From assembly GCF_004216665.1 (NCBI RefSeq), contig NZ_SGWY01000001.1, positions 1,321,498 through 1,385,497 of the forward strand: a DNA stretch of 64,000 nucleotides. The letters run 5' to 3'. The notes below the pieces were generated by a model that was not told where the DNA came from, did no database searches, and saw nothing but the letters and a program-made list of their open reading frames with translations. Numbering within the stretch: position 1 is the stretch's first letter; each line of letters begins with the position of its first letter. This DNA is from Agromyces ramosus. Its GTDB lineage: Bacteria > Actinomycetota > Actinomycetes > Actinomycetales > Microbacteriaceae. Of the stretch, positions 26,140 through 34,771 are shown piece by piece. The position numbers and the translations under genes are program-made.

Positions 26140-26487
26140 GTGGAGGCCGGCCAGGCCGGCGTCCTCCATCTCCTGCACGGTGCGGGCCACGTTCATCGGC
26201 TCGCCGAAGCCCGTGTCGGCATCGATGATCGCCGGCAGCTCGGTCATGCGGGCGATCTGCCTGCCCCGCCCGGCGACCTCGGTGAGCGTGGTGAGCCCGA
26301 TGTCGGGCAGGCCGAGGTCGGCCGAGAGCACGGCACCCGAGATGTAGACGCCGTCGAAGCCCTTCTGCTCGATCAGCCGCGCCGAGAGCGGGTTGAACGC
26401 GCCCGGGAAGCGGAGGATCTCGCCACTCGCGAGCCGTTGGCGGAAGAGCCGTCGCTTCTCGGCGGGCGGGGTCTGGGCGTAGAGCAT
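26140..26487 (-). pseudogene. prpB: Truncated methylisocitrate lyase (prpB remnant)
   Basis: A strong AAGGAGG site and ATG (26487) start a clear PrpB N-terminus: LRFPGAFNPLSARLIEQKGF, YISGAVLSADLGLPD, IIDADTGFGEP and VQEMEDAGLAGLH. After about 116 residues the homology stops. The expected continuation (E-D-Q and the catalytic KRCGH loop, then about 180 more residues) is absent; the frame runs on into unrelated low-complexity sequence. The family is about 300 aa, so the enzyme cannot be active. It looks like a 3' deletion, not a frameshift, since I do not see the missing part in another frame nearby. It lies downstream of prpD and the SDR gene. Confidence 0.8.
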
Positions 26488-26576
26488 GGTGGGCCTCCTT
26501 CGACCCAGCCTAATCGCGGAGGCGTGCGACCCCGCCGCCCTGCCCGGCCGCGAGGCGGCCGGGGGCCGAACCCCAC

Positions 26577-27404
26577 TCAGCGCGGCCCGTAGGCGCGCAG
26601 GATCAGCCAGTCGAACGCCCGGTCCGTGAGGATCCGCCGCACGACGAGGATCGCCTTCGCGCCGAACGGCACCGCATAGCGGATGCGGGGCCGACGCGCG
26701 GTCGCGGCCGTGGCGATCGCGAGCGCGACGACCCGCGGCGAGGCACCGACTCCGGGCCGGTCGGCGAGTTCGTACACCTTCGCGAGCCGTTCCGCCTGGC
26801 GCCCGTACGCGGTGCCACCCGACCGGGCGATGGCGCTCTCGCTCGCGATCCCGCCCCACTCGGTGCGGATGGTGCCGGGCTCGATGACGACGACATGGAT
26901 GCCGTGCGGCTTCAGCTCGAGCCGCAGCGAGTCACTCAGTCCCTCGACCGCGAACTTCGTGGCGTGGTACCACGCGCCGAGCGGCTCGTAGAACTTCCCG
27001 CCGATCGACGAGACGTTGACGATCCTGCCGCTGCGCTGCGCGCGCATGTGCGGCAGGACCAGCTGGGTGAGCCGGGCCAACCCGAAGACGTTCACCTCGA
27101 ACTGACGTCGGGCCTCCTCGATCGGCACGTCCTCCAGGGCGCCGTACGACCCGTAGCCGGCGTTGTTCACGAGCACGTCGATGCGGCCCTGCTCGTGCAG
27201 GATCCGCTCGACGCCCGACGTGATCGACGCGTCATCCGTCACGTCCATCTCGAACACGTGCACCCCGTGCTCGGCAAGGCCGGACATGCGATCGAGACGG
27301 CGCGCCACGCCGTAGACGGTGAAGCCGCGGCGCGCGAGCTCGACGGCGGTCGCCTCGCCGATGCCGGACGAGGCACCGGTGACGAGAGCGACCCCCGCGT
27401 TCAT
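26577..27404 (-). CDS. Short-chain dehydrogenase/reductase
   Basis: 275 aa. Classical SDR: cofactor motif TGASSGIGEATA, the NNAG motif in VLVNNAGYGSYG, catalytic Ser in NVSSIGG and the YHATK active site (Tyr-x-x-x-Lys). Asp after the second strand (MDVTDD) and an Arg-rich VARRLDRM loop suggest NADP(H). Starts 2 nt after prpD ends, so translation is coupled, yet an SDR is not a usual member of the methylcitrate operon. Substrate unknown. Confidence 0.88.
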   Translation of the reverse strand: MNAGVALVTGASSGIGEATAVELARRGFTVYGVARRLDRMSGLAEHGVHVFEMDVTDDASITSGVERILHEQGRIDVLVNNAGYGSYGALEDVPIEEARRQFEVNVFGLARLTQLVLPHMRAQRSGRIVNVSSIGGKFYEPLGAWYHATKFAVEGLSDSLRLELKPHGIHVVVIEPGTIRTEWGGIASESAIARSGGTAYGRQAERLAKVYELADRPGVGASPRVVALAIATAATARRPRIRYAVPFGAKAILVVRRILTDRAFDWLILRAYGPR

Positions 27405-27406
27405 GG

Positions 27407-28945
27407 TCAGAACAGGCCGGTCGGGATCTCGACGGTGACGAGCGCGCCGGGCGCCGCCGTGAAGGTGAGCGCGCCGAGCTCGTCGGGGCCGAGCTCTGGC
27501 AGGCGCTGCGCCACGTCGAGGAACCGCTCGATCTCGGCCTCCTCGAGCACCCACTCGGCGAGCGTGCGGAACTTCTGCACGTACTGCTCGCGCGCGAACG
27601 GCCGTGCGCCGAGGGGATGCGCGTCGGCGACGGCGATCTCGTCGACGATCTCGCCGCCGTCGGAGAGCTTGATGACGACCTTGCCGCCGAAGGCCTTCTC
27701 GTCGATGTCGTTCGAGTGGTAGCGGCGCGTCCACTCCTCGTCCTCGACGGTGGTCACCTTCTTCCAGAGCTCGATCGTGTCGGGGCGGTGGGCCCGCTCG
27801 GGCGAGTACGAGTCGGCGTGGTGCCACGCGCCGTCCTGCAGCGCCACCGTGAAGACGTACGGGATGGAGTGGTCGAGCGTCTCACGCGAGGCGTCGGGGT
27901 CGTACTTCTGCGGGTCGTTCGCGCCCGAGCCGATGACGTAGTGGGTGTGGTGCGACGTGTGCAGGGTGATCGACTCGATGCGCTCGGGGTCGTCGAGGAT
28001 GATCGGGTACTCGTCGTGCAGCTTGCGGGCGAGGTCGATCCACGCCTGTGCCTGGTACTCGGCCGAGTGCTCCTTCGTGTACGAGTCGAGGATGGCGCGC
28101 TTGGCCTCGCCCTCGTCGGGGATCGTCACCTCGTACGAGGCATCCGGGCCGTCGAGGAGCCACGCGATGACGCCGTCCTCACCCTCGTAGATCGGCACCG
28201 GACTGGTCTCGCCGCGCATGGCCCGGTCGACCGCCTCGACGGCCATCTTGCCGGCGAAGGCGGGGGCGTGCGCCTTCCACGTGGAGATCTCGCCCTTGCG
28301 CGACTGGCGGGTGGCCGTGGTGGTGTGCAGCGCCTGCCCGATGGCCTGGAAGATCGTCTCCTGGTCGAGCCCGAGGAGCGTGCCGATGCCGGCGGCCGCC
28401 GACGGGCCGAGGTGCGCGACGTGGTCGATCTTGTGCTTGTGGAGGGAGATCGCCTTGACGAGGTCGATCTGGATCTCGTAGCCGGTCGCGATGCCGCGCA
28501 CGATGTCGCGGCCGGTGAGTCCGCGCGCGGCGGCGAGGTGCTGGGCGACGGCGACGATCGGCGGGATGTTGTCGCCCGGGTGCGAGTACTCCGCCGCGAG
28601 GAACGTGTCGTGGAAGTCGAGCTCGCGCACGGCCACGCCGTTGGCCCATGCGGCCCATTCGGGCGACGTGCGCCGCGCGGCATCCGCGCCGAACACGGTT
28701 GCACCGTCGCCGCCGATCGAGACGGGGTGGGCGAGCGCCTGGCTGCGTGCCGAGACGACGGGCTTGCGAGCGAGCGAGGCCGCCGCGACGGCCGCATTGT
28801 CGATCACGCGGTTCACGACCATGTCGACCACGTCGTCGTCGAGCTCGACGGGGTCGGTCGCGACCCCGGCCAGCTGCCAGGCGAGCTGGCCTTCACGGGC
28901 CAGGTTCTCGTCACTCCGGTGGGTGCGCAGGTGGTGGGTCTTCAC
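27407..28945 (-). CDS. prpD: 2-methylcitrate dehydratase (MmgE/PrpD family)
   Basis: 512 aa, full length, with the conserved PrpD start ([28 protein letters not shown]), [21 protein letters not shown] and [21 protein letters not shown]. It dehydrates 2-methylcitrate in propionate breakdown. In most relatives it is followed by prpB and prpC; here prpB is truncated and no prpC is seen. The GTG start is leaderless. Whether the cycle works depends on copies elsewhere. Confidence 0.9.
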   Translation of the reverse strand: MKTHHLRTHRSDENLAREGQLAWQLAGVATDPVELDDDVVDMVVNRVIDNAAVAAASLARKPVVSARSQALAHPVSIGGDGATVFGADAARRTSPEWAAWANGVAVRELDFHDTFLAAEYSHPGDNIPPIVAVAQHLAAARGLTGRDIVRGIATGYEIQIDLVKAISLHKHKIDHVAHLGPSAAAGIGTLLGLDQETIFQAIGQALHTTTATRQSRKGEISTWKAHAPAFAGKMAVEAVDRAMRGETSPVPIYEGEDGVIAWLLDGPDASYEVTIPDEGEAKRAILDSYTKEHSAEYQAQAWIDLARKLHDEYPIILDDPERIESITLHTSHHTHYVIGSGANDPQKYDPDASRETLDHSIPYVFTVALQDGAWHHADSYSPERAHRPDTIELWKKVTTVEDEEWTRRYHSNDIDEKAFGGKVVIKLSDGGEIVDEIAVADAHPLGARPFAREQYVQKFRTLAEWVLEEAEIERFLDVAQRLPELGPDELGALTFTAAPGALVTVEIPTGLF

Positions 28946-28951
28946 GCCCCA

Positions 28952-28957
28952 ACGCTA
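28952..28957 (-). promoter_or_regulatory. -10 box of leaderless transcript (prpD)
   Basis: TAGCGT on the minus strand with 6 nt to the GTG start at 28945; no ribosome site. Confidence 0.5.
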
Positions 28958-29048
28958 TCGAATCGAACCGGCGGATGCCGCGAACGCGGCGTATCGCGGC
29001 GGGGGGCTTGCCGTGTGCGCACTCGTGTGCCGTGCCGTACGGTTCGGC

Positions 29049-30185
29049 TCAGGTGGTGGCGGTATCGGGCCAGACGGGGTCGTGCAGCTGCGCGCCCATC
29101 ACGTGCGCGGCGAGGCCCGGGTCGACGTCGTCGAGCGTGGCGGGGCTCCACTTGGGCGCGCGGTCCTTGTCGATGACCTGCGCGCGGATGCCCTCGCGCA
29201 GGTCGTGCTGTTCGATGAACCAGGACACGAGGCGGAACTCCTGCTCGAGCGCCTCCTCGAGGCTGCCCAGCGTGCGCGCGCGCCGCACCGACTCGAGGGT
29301 GACGGTGAGCGCGGTCGGCGAGAGCGTCTCGAGCTCGTCGGCGGCGGCGGCCGCGTAGGCGGATGCGGCTGGGTCGAGCGGCTGGGTCGGGAACGAGCTC
29401 GACGCGTCCGCCGAACCGGGCGCTGTGCGACGGCCCTCGGCGAAGGCCCGGAGGCGCGTGATGATCTCGGCGACGGTCGGGGCGGAGTAGCACGCGTCGA
29501 CCCAGTCGCGGGCGAGGGCGAGGGCCGACGGACCGGGCGTCTCGTCGAAGAGCATCACGATCTCGGCGGGGCTGCCGGGGTCGGCCCGCTCGGCGAGCGC
29601 CTGCACCAGGTGCGGGAGCCGCTCCGACGGCACGAACGAGTCGGCGAAGCCGGCATGCAGGGCGTCGGCCGCATCCATCGTGCGCGAGTTCAGGGCGAGG
29701 TGCACGCCGAGCTCGCCCGGCGCCCTCGCGAGGAGCCAGGAGCCGCCGACGTCGGGCGTGAAGCCGATGCGCGTCTCGGGCATGGCCACGCGGGAGCGCT
29801 CGGTGACGACCCGGATTGCGGCGTGGCCGGCGAGGCCGATGCCGCCGCCCATCGTGATGCCGTCCATGATGGCGACGACGGGCTTCGGGTACCGCGCGAT
29901 CATCGCGTCGAGCCGGTACTCCGAGCGGAAGAACTCGCGGGCGTCGTCGGCGTTGCCGTCGGTCGCGTACTCGTAGAGCTCGCGGATGTCGCCGCCGGCC
30001 GAGAAGCCGCGTTCGCCGGCGCCGTCGAGCACCACGAGCCCCACCTCGGAATCATCGCGCCAGGCCTCGAACACGGCGGTGAGCGCGCGGATCATCTCGA
30101 AGCTCAGGGCGTTCAGCGCCTGAGGCCGGTCGAGCGTCACGTGGCCGACTCCGTCGGCGACGCTCGCGGAGATCTGGTCGCTCAC
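29049..30185 (-). CDS. 3-hydroxyisobutyryl-CoA hydrolase / enoyl-CoA hydratase family
   Basis: 378 aa. Crotonase fold with SAGGDIRELYEYATDG, DGITMGGGIGLAGHAAIRVVTERSRVAMPE and GFTPDVGGSWLLAR. Length and the C-terminal region place it with HIBYL-CoA hydrolases of valine breakdown, although related hydratases cannot be excluded. GTG start chosen by the N-terminus DQISASVADGVGHVTLDRP; a TACGGT box lies 7 nt upstream. Confidence 0.83.
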   Translation of the reverse strand: MSDQISASVADGVGHVTLDRPQALNALSFEMIRALTAVFEAWRDDSEVGLVVLDGAGERGFSAGGDIRELYEYATDGNADDAREFFRSEYRLDAMIARYPKPVVAIMDGITMGGGIGLAGHAAIRVVTERSRVAMPETRIGFTPDVGGSWLLARAPGELGVHLALNSRTMDAADALHAGFADSFVPSERLPHLVQALAERADPGSPAEIVMLFDETPGPSALALARDWVDACYSAPTVAEIITRLRAFAEGRRTAPGSADASSSFPTQPLDPAASAYAAAAADELETLSPTALTVTLESVRRARTLGSLEEALEQEFRLVSWFIEQHDLREGIRAQVIDKDRAPKWSPATLDDVDPGLAAHVMGAQLHDPVWPDTATT

Positions 30186-30192
30186 GAGACAC

Positions 30193-30198
30193 ACCGTA
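30193..30198 (-). promoter_or_regulatory. -10 box of leaderless transcript (acyl-CoA hydrolase)
   Basis: TACGGT on the minus strand, 7 nt before the GTG at 30185. Confidence 0.45.
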
Positions 30199-30243
30199 GC
30201 GTCATCCCGGCTCCGCGGCGTACCCTCCCTTCGAGGAGGGATC

Positions 30244-30621
30244 ATGATCGAATCCGCGTTCCCGATCCTCGAGGTGTCCGACATGGATGCGGCGCTCTCG
30301 TTCTACCGCGACGCGTTCGGCGGCGTACTGACGTACCGCTTCCCGCCCGAGGGCGAGCCGGTCTACGTGTCGCTCGCCGTCGGCGCCTCGTCGCTCGGCA
30401 TCGGACTCGCCGAGTCGCCGCCGCCTCCGGGCAACGTGCTCCTCTGGTTCTACGTCGACGACGTGGAGCGGGCGACGACCGAGCTCGCCGCGGCCGGGGC
30501 ATCCGTCGTCGAGGAGCCCGTCGACCAGCCGTGGGGCGAGCGCACGTCGCTCGTGACCGACCCGTTCGGCACCCGCATCCGCCTGGGCGCCGCGATCTCC
30601 CCGCCGCCCGACGAGGAGTAG
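30244..30621 (+). CDS. VOC-superfamily (glyoxalase/bleomycin-resistance-like) protein
   Basis: 125 aa, a single VOC unit pair: FPILEVSDMDAALSFYRDAFGGVLTYRF and FYVDDVERATTELAAAGASVVEEPVDQPWGERTSLVTDPFGTRI. The fold serves glyoxalases, dioxygenases and drug-binding proteins; the actual ligand is not evident. GAGGAGG precedes the ATG. Confidence 0.85.
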   Translation: MIESAFPILEVSDMDAALSFYRDAFGGVLTYRFPPEGEPVYVSLAVGASSLGIGLAESPPPPGNVLLWFYVDDVERATTELAAAGASVVEEPVDQPWGERTSLVTDPFGTRIRLGAAISPPPDEE

Positions 30622-30660
30622 CCGAGGAGCACCACCCCGGCGCGCGCGGGGGGCGCGGGG

Positions 30661-30666
30661 TAGCAT
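30661..30666 (+). promoter_or_regulatory. -10 box of leaderless transcript (LysE family)
   Basis: TAGCAT followed by 6 nt and the GTG at 30673. Confidence 0.5.
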
Positions 30667-30672
30667 GCACGG

Positions 30673-31311
30673 GTGGTCCCCGTCGAGAACCTGTGGGCAT
30701 TCATCGTCGCCTCGATCGTGCTCATCGTGATCCCCGGTCCGAGCGTGCTGTTCGTGATCGGGCGGTCGCTCGCGCTCGGGCGCCTCGGCGGCCTGCTCAG
30801 CGTGGTCGGCAACGCCCTCGGCATGGTGCCGCTCGTCGCCGCGGTCGCCCTCGGCGTCGGCGCCCTCGTCGCGCAGTCCGTGGTGATCTTCACGATCATC
30901 AAGTTCGCGGGCGCCCTCTACCTCGTGTACCTCGGCGTGCAGGCCATCCGCCATCGAGCGGATGCCGCGGCCGCCGTGAACGGCGAGGTGGCCACCCGCT
31001 CGCACTGGCGCCAGCTGGGCGAGGGCTTCGTCGTCGGCGTCACCAACCCGAAGACCATCGCGTTCTTCGTCGCGGTGCTCCCGCAGTTCGTCGACTTCAC
31101 CGCCGGCTCGATCCCGCTGCAGCTGTTCGAGCTCGGCGTCGTGTTCATCGTGCTCGCGCTGCTCTGCGACTCGATCTGGGCGCTGGCCGCGAGCGCGGCC
31201 CGCAACTGGTTCGCCCGTTCGCCGCGGCGCGCGGCGCACCTCGCCGCGACGGGCGGCGTGATGATGATCGGCCTCGGCGGAGTGCTCGCGCTCACGGGCA
31301 ACAAGCACTGA
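30673..31311 (+). CDS. LysE/RhtB-family amino-acid exporter
   Basis: 212 aa with about six membrane helices. Family signature IPGPSVLFVIGRSLALGRLGGLLSVVGNALG near the N-terminus and GVTNPKTIAFFVAVLPQFVD in the middle. Members export amino acids or homoserine lactones; the substrate is unknown. GTG start, leaderless. Confidence 0.87.
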   Translation: MVPVENLWAFIVASIVLIVIPGPSVLFVIGRSLALGRLGGLLSVVGNALGMVPLVAAVALGVGALVAQSVVIFTIIKFAGALYLVYLGVQAIRHRADAAAAVNGEVATRSHWRQLGEGFVVGVTNPKTIAFFVAVLPQFVDFTAGSIPLQLFELGVVFIVLALLCDSIWALAASAARNWFARSPRRAAHLAATGGVMMIGLGGVLALTGNKH

Positions 31312-31356
31312 CGCCGTGGCCGGCGGGCCTCGGCGTCGCGTCGGGGCGCGGCCGGG

Positions 31357-31371
31357 CCGCACCCGGTGCGG
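31357..31371. terminator. Possible bidirectional terminator hairpin
   Basis: CCGCAC-CCG-GTGCGG in the 71-nt gap between the convergent LysE and PEBP genes; 6-bp stem, no U tract. Confidence 0.35.
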
Positions 31372-31382
31372 GGAACGGCGCG

Positions 31383-31919
31383 TCAGTCGCGCGTCGCGGT
31401 GCCGGTGAGGATGCCGCGGGCGAGCCCGTGGAAGAAGCAGCGGGCCCCGAGGATGGCCGGCGAGGCATCCGTGTCGATCTCGAGGCCGGGCACGTCGAGT
31501 GCGTGCACGACGAAGAGGTAGCGGTGCACGCCCGTGCCCCGCGGCGGCGCCGCGCCGATGAAGCCGCGACTGCCCTCCTCGTTGCGCAGCACGAGCGCCC
31601 CGTCGGGCAGCGACGGGCCGCCGGGGCCGCCCACGCCGGCTTCGAGGCTCGTCACCGAGACCGGGATGTTGGCCACCGACCAGTGCCACCAGCCCGAGCC
31701 GCTCGGCGCGTCGGGGTCGAGGCACGTGACGGCGAAGCTGCGCGTCGCGGCCGGGAAACCCGACCACGAGAGCTGCGGCGAGCGGTCCACGCCGCCGGCC
31801 GCGGAACTCCACTGCGGCCGGGCGAGCGCGCCGCCCTCCTGCAGGTCGGTACTCGTCACCGTGAAGGTGTCGACGGGCCGCAACCGCTGCAGCGCCTGGT
31901 AGGGGTCGACGTCGAGCAT
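31383..31919 (-). CDS. YbhB/YbcL-family (PEBP-like) protein
   Basis: 178 aa. Phosphatidylethanolamine-binding-protein fold with [37 protein letters not shown] and [24 protein letters not shown]. No signal peptide. Bacterial members are small ligand-binding or inhibitor proteins of unknown role. AGGAGG precedes the ATG. Confidence 0.87.
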   Translation of the reverse strand: MLDVDPYQALQRLRPVDTFTVTSTDLQEGGALARPQWSSAAGGVDRSPQLSWSGFPAATRSFAVTCLDPDAPSGSGWWHWSVANIPVSVTSLEAGVGGPGGPSLPDGALVLRNEEGSRGFIGAAPPRGTGVHRYLFVVHALDVPGLEIDTDASPAILGARCFFHGLARGILTGTATRD

Positions 31920-32038
31920 CGCGATCCTCCTCGGGGGATGGTCGTCCGCGTTCGCGGCCAGCCTACGTCGGGACCCGACGCAGCGGACCCCCCTGCGCCG
32001 CGGGTCGGCCGACTCGGCGAGCTCGCGGCATCCGATCG

Positions 32039-32044
32039 TATGAT
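32039..32044 (+). promoter_or_regulatory. -10 box of leaderless transcript (trhO)
   Basis: TATGAT, one base from the TATAAT consensus, followed by 6 nt and the GTG at 32051. Confidence 0.6.
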
Positions 32045-32050
32045 CTCGGG

Positions 32051-32953
32051 GTGGCCGTCGCCAAGATCCTCCTCTACTACGCCTTCACGCCGCTCCCCGA
32101 CCCCGACGCGGTGCGGCTGTGGCAGCGCGACCTCGCGGCGTCGCTCGGCCTGCGCGGGCGCATCCTCATCTCGAAGGACGGCCTGAACGGCACCCTCGGC
32201 GGCGAGCTCGGCGCGATGAAGCGCTACGTGCGCACGACCCGGGAGTACCCCGCGTTCCGGCACGTCGACTTCAAGTGGAGCGAGGGCACCGGCCTCGACG
32301 ACACGGGCGCGAGCCTCGACTTCCCGAAGCTCAGCGTCAAGGTGCGCGACGAGATCGTCTCGTTCGGCGCCCCCGGCGAGCTGCGCGTCGACGGCGACGG
32401 GGTGGTGGGCGGCGGCACCCCGCTCACGCCCGACGCCCTGCACGAGCTGGTCGCCGACCGCGGCGACGACGTCGTCTTCTTCGACGGCCGGAACGCGCTC
32501 GAGGCGGCGATCGGCCGCTTCCGCGGTGCCGTCGTGCCGGATGTCGAGACGACGCGCGACTTCGTGGAGCTGCTCGACTCCGGTGCGTACGACGAGCTCA
32601 AGGGGCGACCGGTCGTGACGTACTGCACCGGCGGCATCCGCTGCGAGGTGCTCTCGAGCCTCATGGCGAACCGGGGCTTCGGCGAGGTGTACCAGCTCGA
32701 CGGCGGCATCGTGCGCTACGGCGAGCGCTTCGGCGACGACGGCCTGTGGGAAGGCTCGCTCTACGTCTTCGACGGGCGCGGCTCGGTCGACTTCAGCGAC
32801 GAGGCCGCGGTGATCGGCCGGTGCGCGGGTTGCGGCGCGCCGACGAACCGCACCGCCAACTGCCCGGATGCCTCGTGCCGCGCGCAGTTCGTGACGTGCG
32901 CGTCGTGCGCGTCGATCGCATGCCGCGAACACGCCGACGCGGTCGCGGGCTGA
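32051..32953 (+). CDS. trhO: tRNA uridine(34) hydroxylase TrhO (rhodanese family)
   Basis: 300 aa. An N-terminal domain ([24 protein letters not shown].., [16 protein letters not shown]) is followed by a rhodanese domain with active Cys192 in [10 protein letters not shown] and a C-terminal Cys-rich zinc-like tail ([23 protein letters not shown]). This is the YceA/TrhO layout, known for oxygen-dependent hydroxylation of tRNA wobble uridine. Leaderless GTG start. Confidence 0.88.
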   Translation: MAVAKILLYYAFTPLPDPDAVRLWQRDLAASLGLRGRILISKDGLNGTLGGELGAMKRYVRTTREYPAFRHVDFKWSEGTGLDDTGASLDFPKLSVKVRDEIVSFGAPGELRVDGDGVVGGGTPLTPDALHELVADRGDDVVFFDGRNALEAAIGRFRGAVVPDVETTRDFVELLDSGAYDELKGRPVVTYCTGGIRCEVLSSLMANRGFGEVYQLDGGIVRYGERFGDDGLWEGSLYVFDGRGSVDFSDEAAVIGRCAGCGAPTNRTANCPDASCRAQFVTCASCASIACREHADAVAG

Positions 32954-32970
32954 GCCGGTCACGGTCGCAC

Positions 32971-34086
32971 TCAGCCGGTGCGGTCGGCCTCGACGAGGTA
33001 CCGCAGCGCGAAGCTGTCCACGTCGCGATGTGCATTCACGAGCACCATGGCGGCGATCCCCGCCTCACGATCGATCATCAGCGCGCTGCTGAATCCGCCC
33101 GTGGTGCCGCCGTGACCGGTGATGGTGCGCGGAGCGTCCTCGGTCACCCACCAGAAGTAGCCGATCTGCTCGGCCCGGTTGTACCCGACCGCGACCGGCT
33201 CGAGAGCCGCGCTGTGGCTGAGCGGTCCGTCGATCACGGCCTGCGCCAGTGCGATGAGATCGTCGAGCGTCGCATGCACCAGCACCGCGGGGCTGAAGCC
33301 CCCGCCCCACCATGGGGCGACCGGATGCCCCGGGCGGCTGTATCCGCCGGCATGCTCGTCGGGAACCTGCTCCGCAGTCTCGACGAGCACGGCGTCGTCC
33401 ATCCCCAGCGGCTCGAGGACGCGTTCCTCGAGCAGCGTGCGGTAGTCGGTGCCCGCCGCTGCCGCCAGTGCGTGGCCGAGCAGGGCCGCGGCGAAGTTGC
33501 TGTACACCGGATCGTCGCCGGGTACGACCTGCTCGCGGCGCGCGAGCTCGATCAGCTCCTCGCGCGATGACGTGTACGGATTCCCGCCCGCGGCGAACGC
33601 GGCCTTCGACGCCGCCATCCACGCGGCATCCGTCGGCTCGAAGGGCAGGCCGCTCCGGTGCGTGGCGAGCGAGCGCAGGGTGACGGATGCCGCGGGCACG
33701 TCGCCGAGCGGCAGGTGGGCGCCGAGCGGGTCATCGAGCTCGACCTCTCCCCGTTCGATCGCGATCGCGAGCAGTTCGCCGATCAGCACCTTGGAGATCG
33801 AGCCGATCTCGTAGACGGTCTCCTCGTCGGCGCGCTCGTAGACGGTCGTCGCCTCCCCGTCCTCGATCACTGCGACCGCCGCCCGCTCCTCCTCGTTGTG
33901 GAAGGTCGTCCGAACGTCGCGTTCGAGGGCGGTCTCCGCGTCGGGTGTGGCCGAGGCGCTCCCCGCGACCGCCTCCACCGGATCGGCGGATGGCGAGACG
34001 CAACCCGTGAGGATGACCGCGGTGAGGACCGCGAGGAGGACGGTGATCCTCCGGGCGCCTCGGGACGACCGCGCCGGCGCGGGCAT
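32971..34086 (-). CDS. Serine beta-lactamase-like hydrolase, lipoprotein
   Basis: 371 aa. A lipobox LTGC with Cys29 follows a hydrophobic signal, so it is a membrane-anchored lipoprotein. Class-C beta-lactamase/DD-peptidase motifs: Ser96-x-x-Lys99 (GSISK), YSN and HGG (TGHGGTTGG). Such proteins are esterases, D-aminopeptidases or peptidoglycan hydrolases more often than true beta-lactamases. Leaderless ATG. Convergent with trhO, 17-nt gap. Confidence 0.87.
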   Translation of the reverse strand: MPAPARSSRGARRITVLLAVLTAVILTGCVSPSADPVEAVAGSASATPDAETALERDVRTTFHNEEERAAVAVIEDGEATTVYERADEETVYEIGSISKVLIGELLAIAIERGEVELDDPLGAHLPLGDVPAASVTLRSLATHRSGLPFEPTDAAWMAASKAAFAAGGNPYTSSREELIELARREQVVPGDDPVYSNFAAALLGHALAAAAGTDYRTLLEERVLEPLGMDDAVLVETAEQVPDEHAGGYSRPGHPVAPWWGGGFSPAVLVHATLDDLIALAQAVIDGPLSHSAALEPVAVGYNRAEQIGYFWWVTEDAPRTITGHGGTTGGFSSALMIDREAGIAAMVLVNAHRDVDSFALRYLVEADRTG

Positions 34087-34092
34087 GGCCGC

Positions 34093-34098
34093 ATGCTA
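34093..34098 (-). promoter_or_regulatory. -10 box of leaderless transcript (lipoprotein gene)
   Basis: TAGCAT on the minus strand, 6 nt before the ATG at 34086. Confidence 0.55.
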
Positions 34099-34172
34099 CG
34101 CCTGCGCCGCGGAGGCCGTCAGGTCCCGTCCGGGGGACAGCCCTCCCCCGGCCCCGGCCCGGCCGCGCCCGT

Positions 34173-34226
34173 GAGATGACGCGAATCGTCCTTCTGGCCC
34201 TGGCGAAGGACGATTCGCGTCATCTC
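34173..34226 (-). repeat. Dispersed palindromic element, copy 2 (perfect)
   Basis: A perfect inverted repeat with 22-nt arms (34173-34194 and 34205-34226) and a 10-nt loop. The arm carries GATGACGCGAATCGTCCTTC. The same element, with mismatches, occurs at 9511-9560. Here too the stop codon of the upstream gene (34222-34220, minus strand) lies in the arm at the same position. The very stable stem makes a terminator or 3'-end stabiliser likely, but there is no U tract; a REP/MITE-like repeat is the other reading. Confidence 0.85.
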
Positions 34227-34771
34227 GCGGCGACGGGCTGGCGAGGTCGTCGCGGCAGCCGCTCGCGGCGCGCGTAGGCCCGGGCCGAGCGGCTCGACAG
34301 CGCGAGCATCACGAGGATGTCCAGCGAGAGCGTGAGGAGCGTGGTCTGCAGCGTGACCTCCTGGTCGCCGACCCACCAGGTCACGAACGCCGCACTGATG
34401 CTGAACGTCGAGATCACCATCACCACGATCCGCGGCCAGTTCAGGCCGAGGTAGGTGAGCGCGGCCAGCACGAGGTCGAAGAGCAGCACGGCCCCGACCA
34501 GGGCGACCACGAAGACGTAGACCGCCTGCGACATGTCGTCGAACGCGTCACCCGTGAGCGGCGTGCCCGCCTCGTCGAACGCCGAGGTGAAGACGTCGTC
34601 CCACTGCAGCGAGAGGGCCACCAGCCAGGCGACCCCGGCCAGCACCCGCAGGAGCACCAGGGCGGAGCCGGCCGTCGTCGACGGCGGTCGGCGCATGGTC
34701 GGCGGCCCGGCCACGGGCGCAGCCAGCGACGCCGGCGACTCGAACGCGGGGCGCTTCTCGACGGCCGTCAT
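34220..34771 (-). CDS. Membrane hypothetical protein (183 aa)
   Basis: 183 aa. A Pro-rich cytoplasmic N-terminus is followed by about four hydrophobic segments (SALVLLRVLAGVAWLVALSL, VYVFVVALVGAVLLFDLVLAA, IVVMVISTFSISAAFVTWWVG, LLTLSLDILVMLAL) and a basic tail. No family recognised. ATG overlaps the stop of the LssY_C gene (ATGA), so the two are made together and probably interact. Confidence 0.7.
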   Translation of the reverse strand: MTAVEKRPAFESPASLAAPVAGPPTMRRPPSTTAGSALVLLRVLAGVAWLVALSLQWDDVFTSAFDEAGTPLTGDAFDDMSQAVYVFVVALVGAVLLFDLVLAALTYLGLNWPRIVVMVISTFSISAAFVTWWVGDQEVTLQTTLLTLSLDILVMLALSSRSARAYARRERLPRRPRQPVAAR

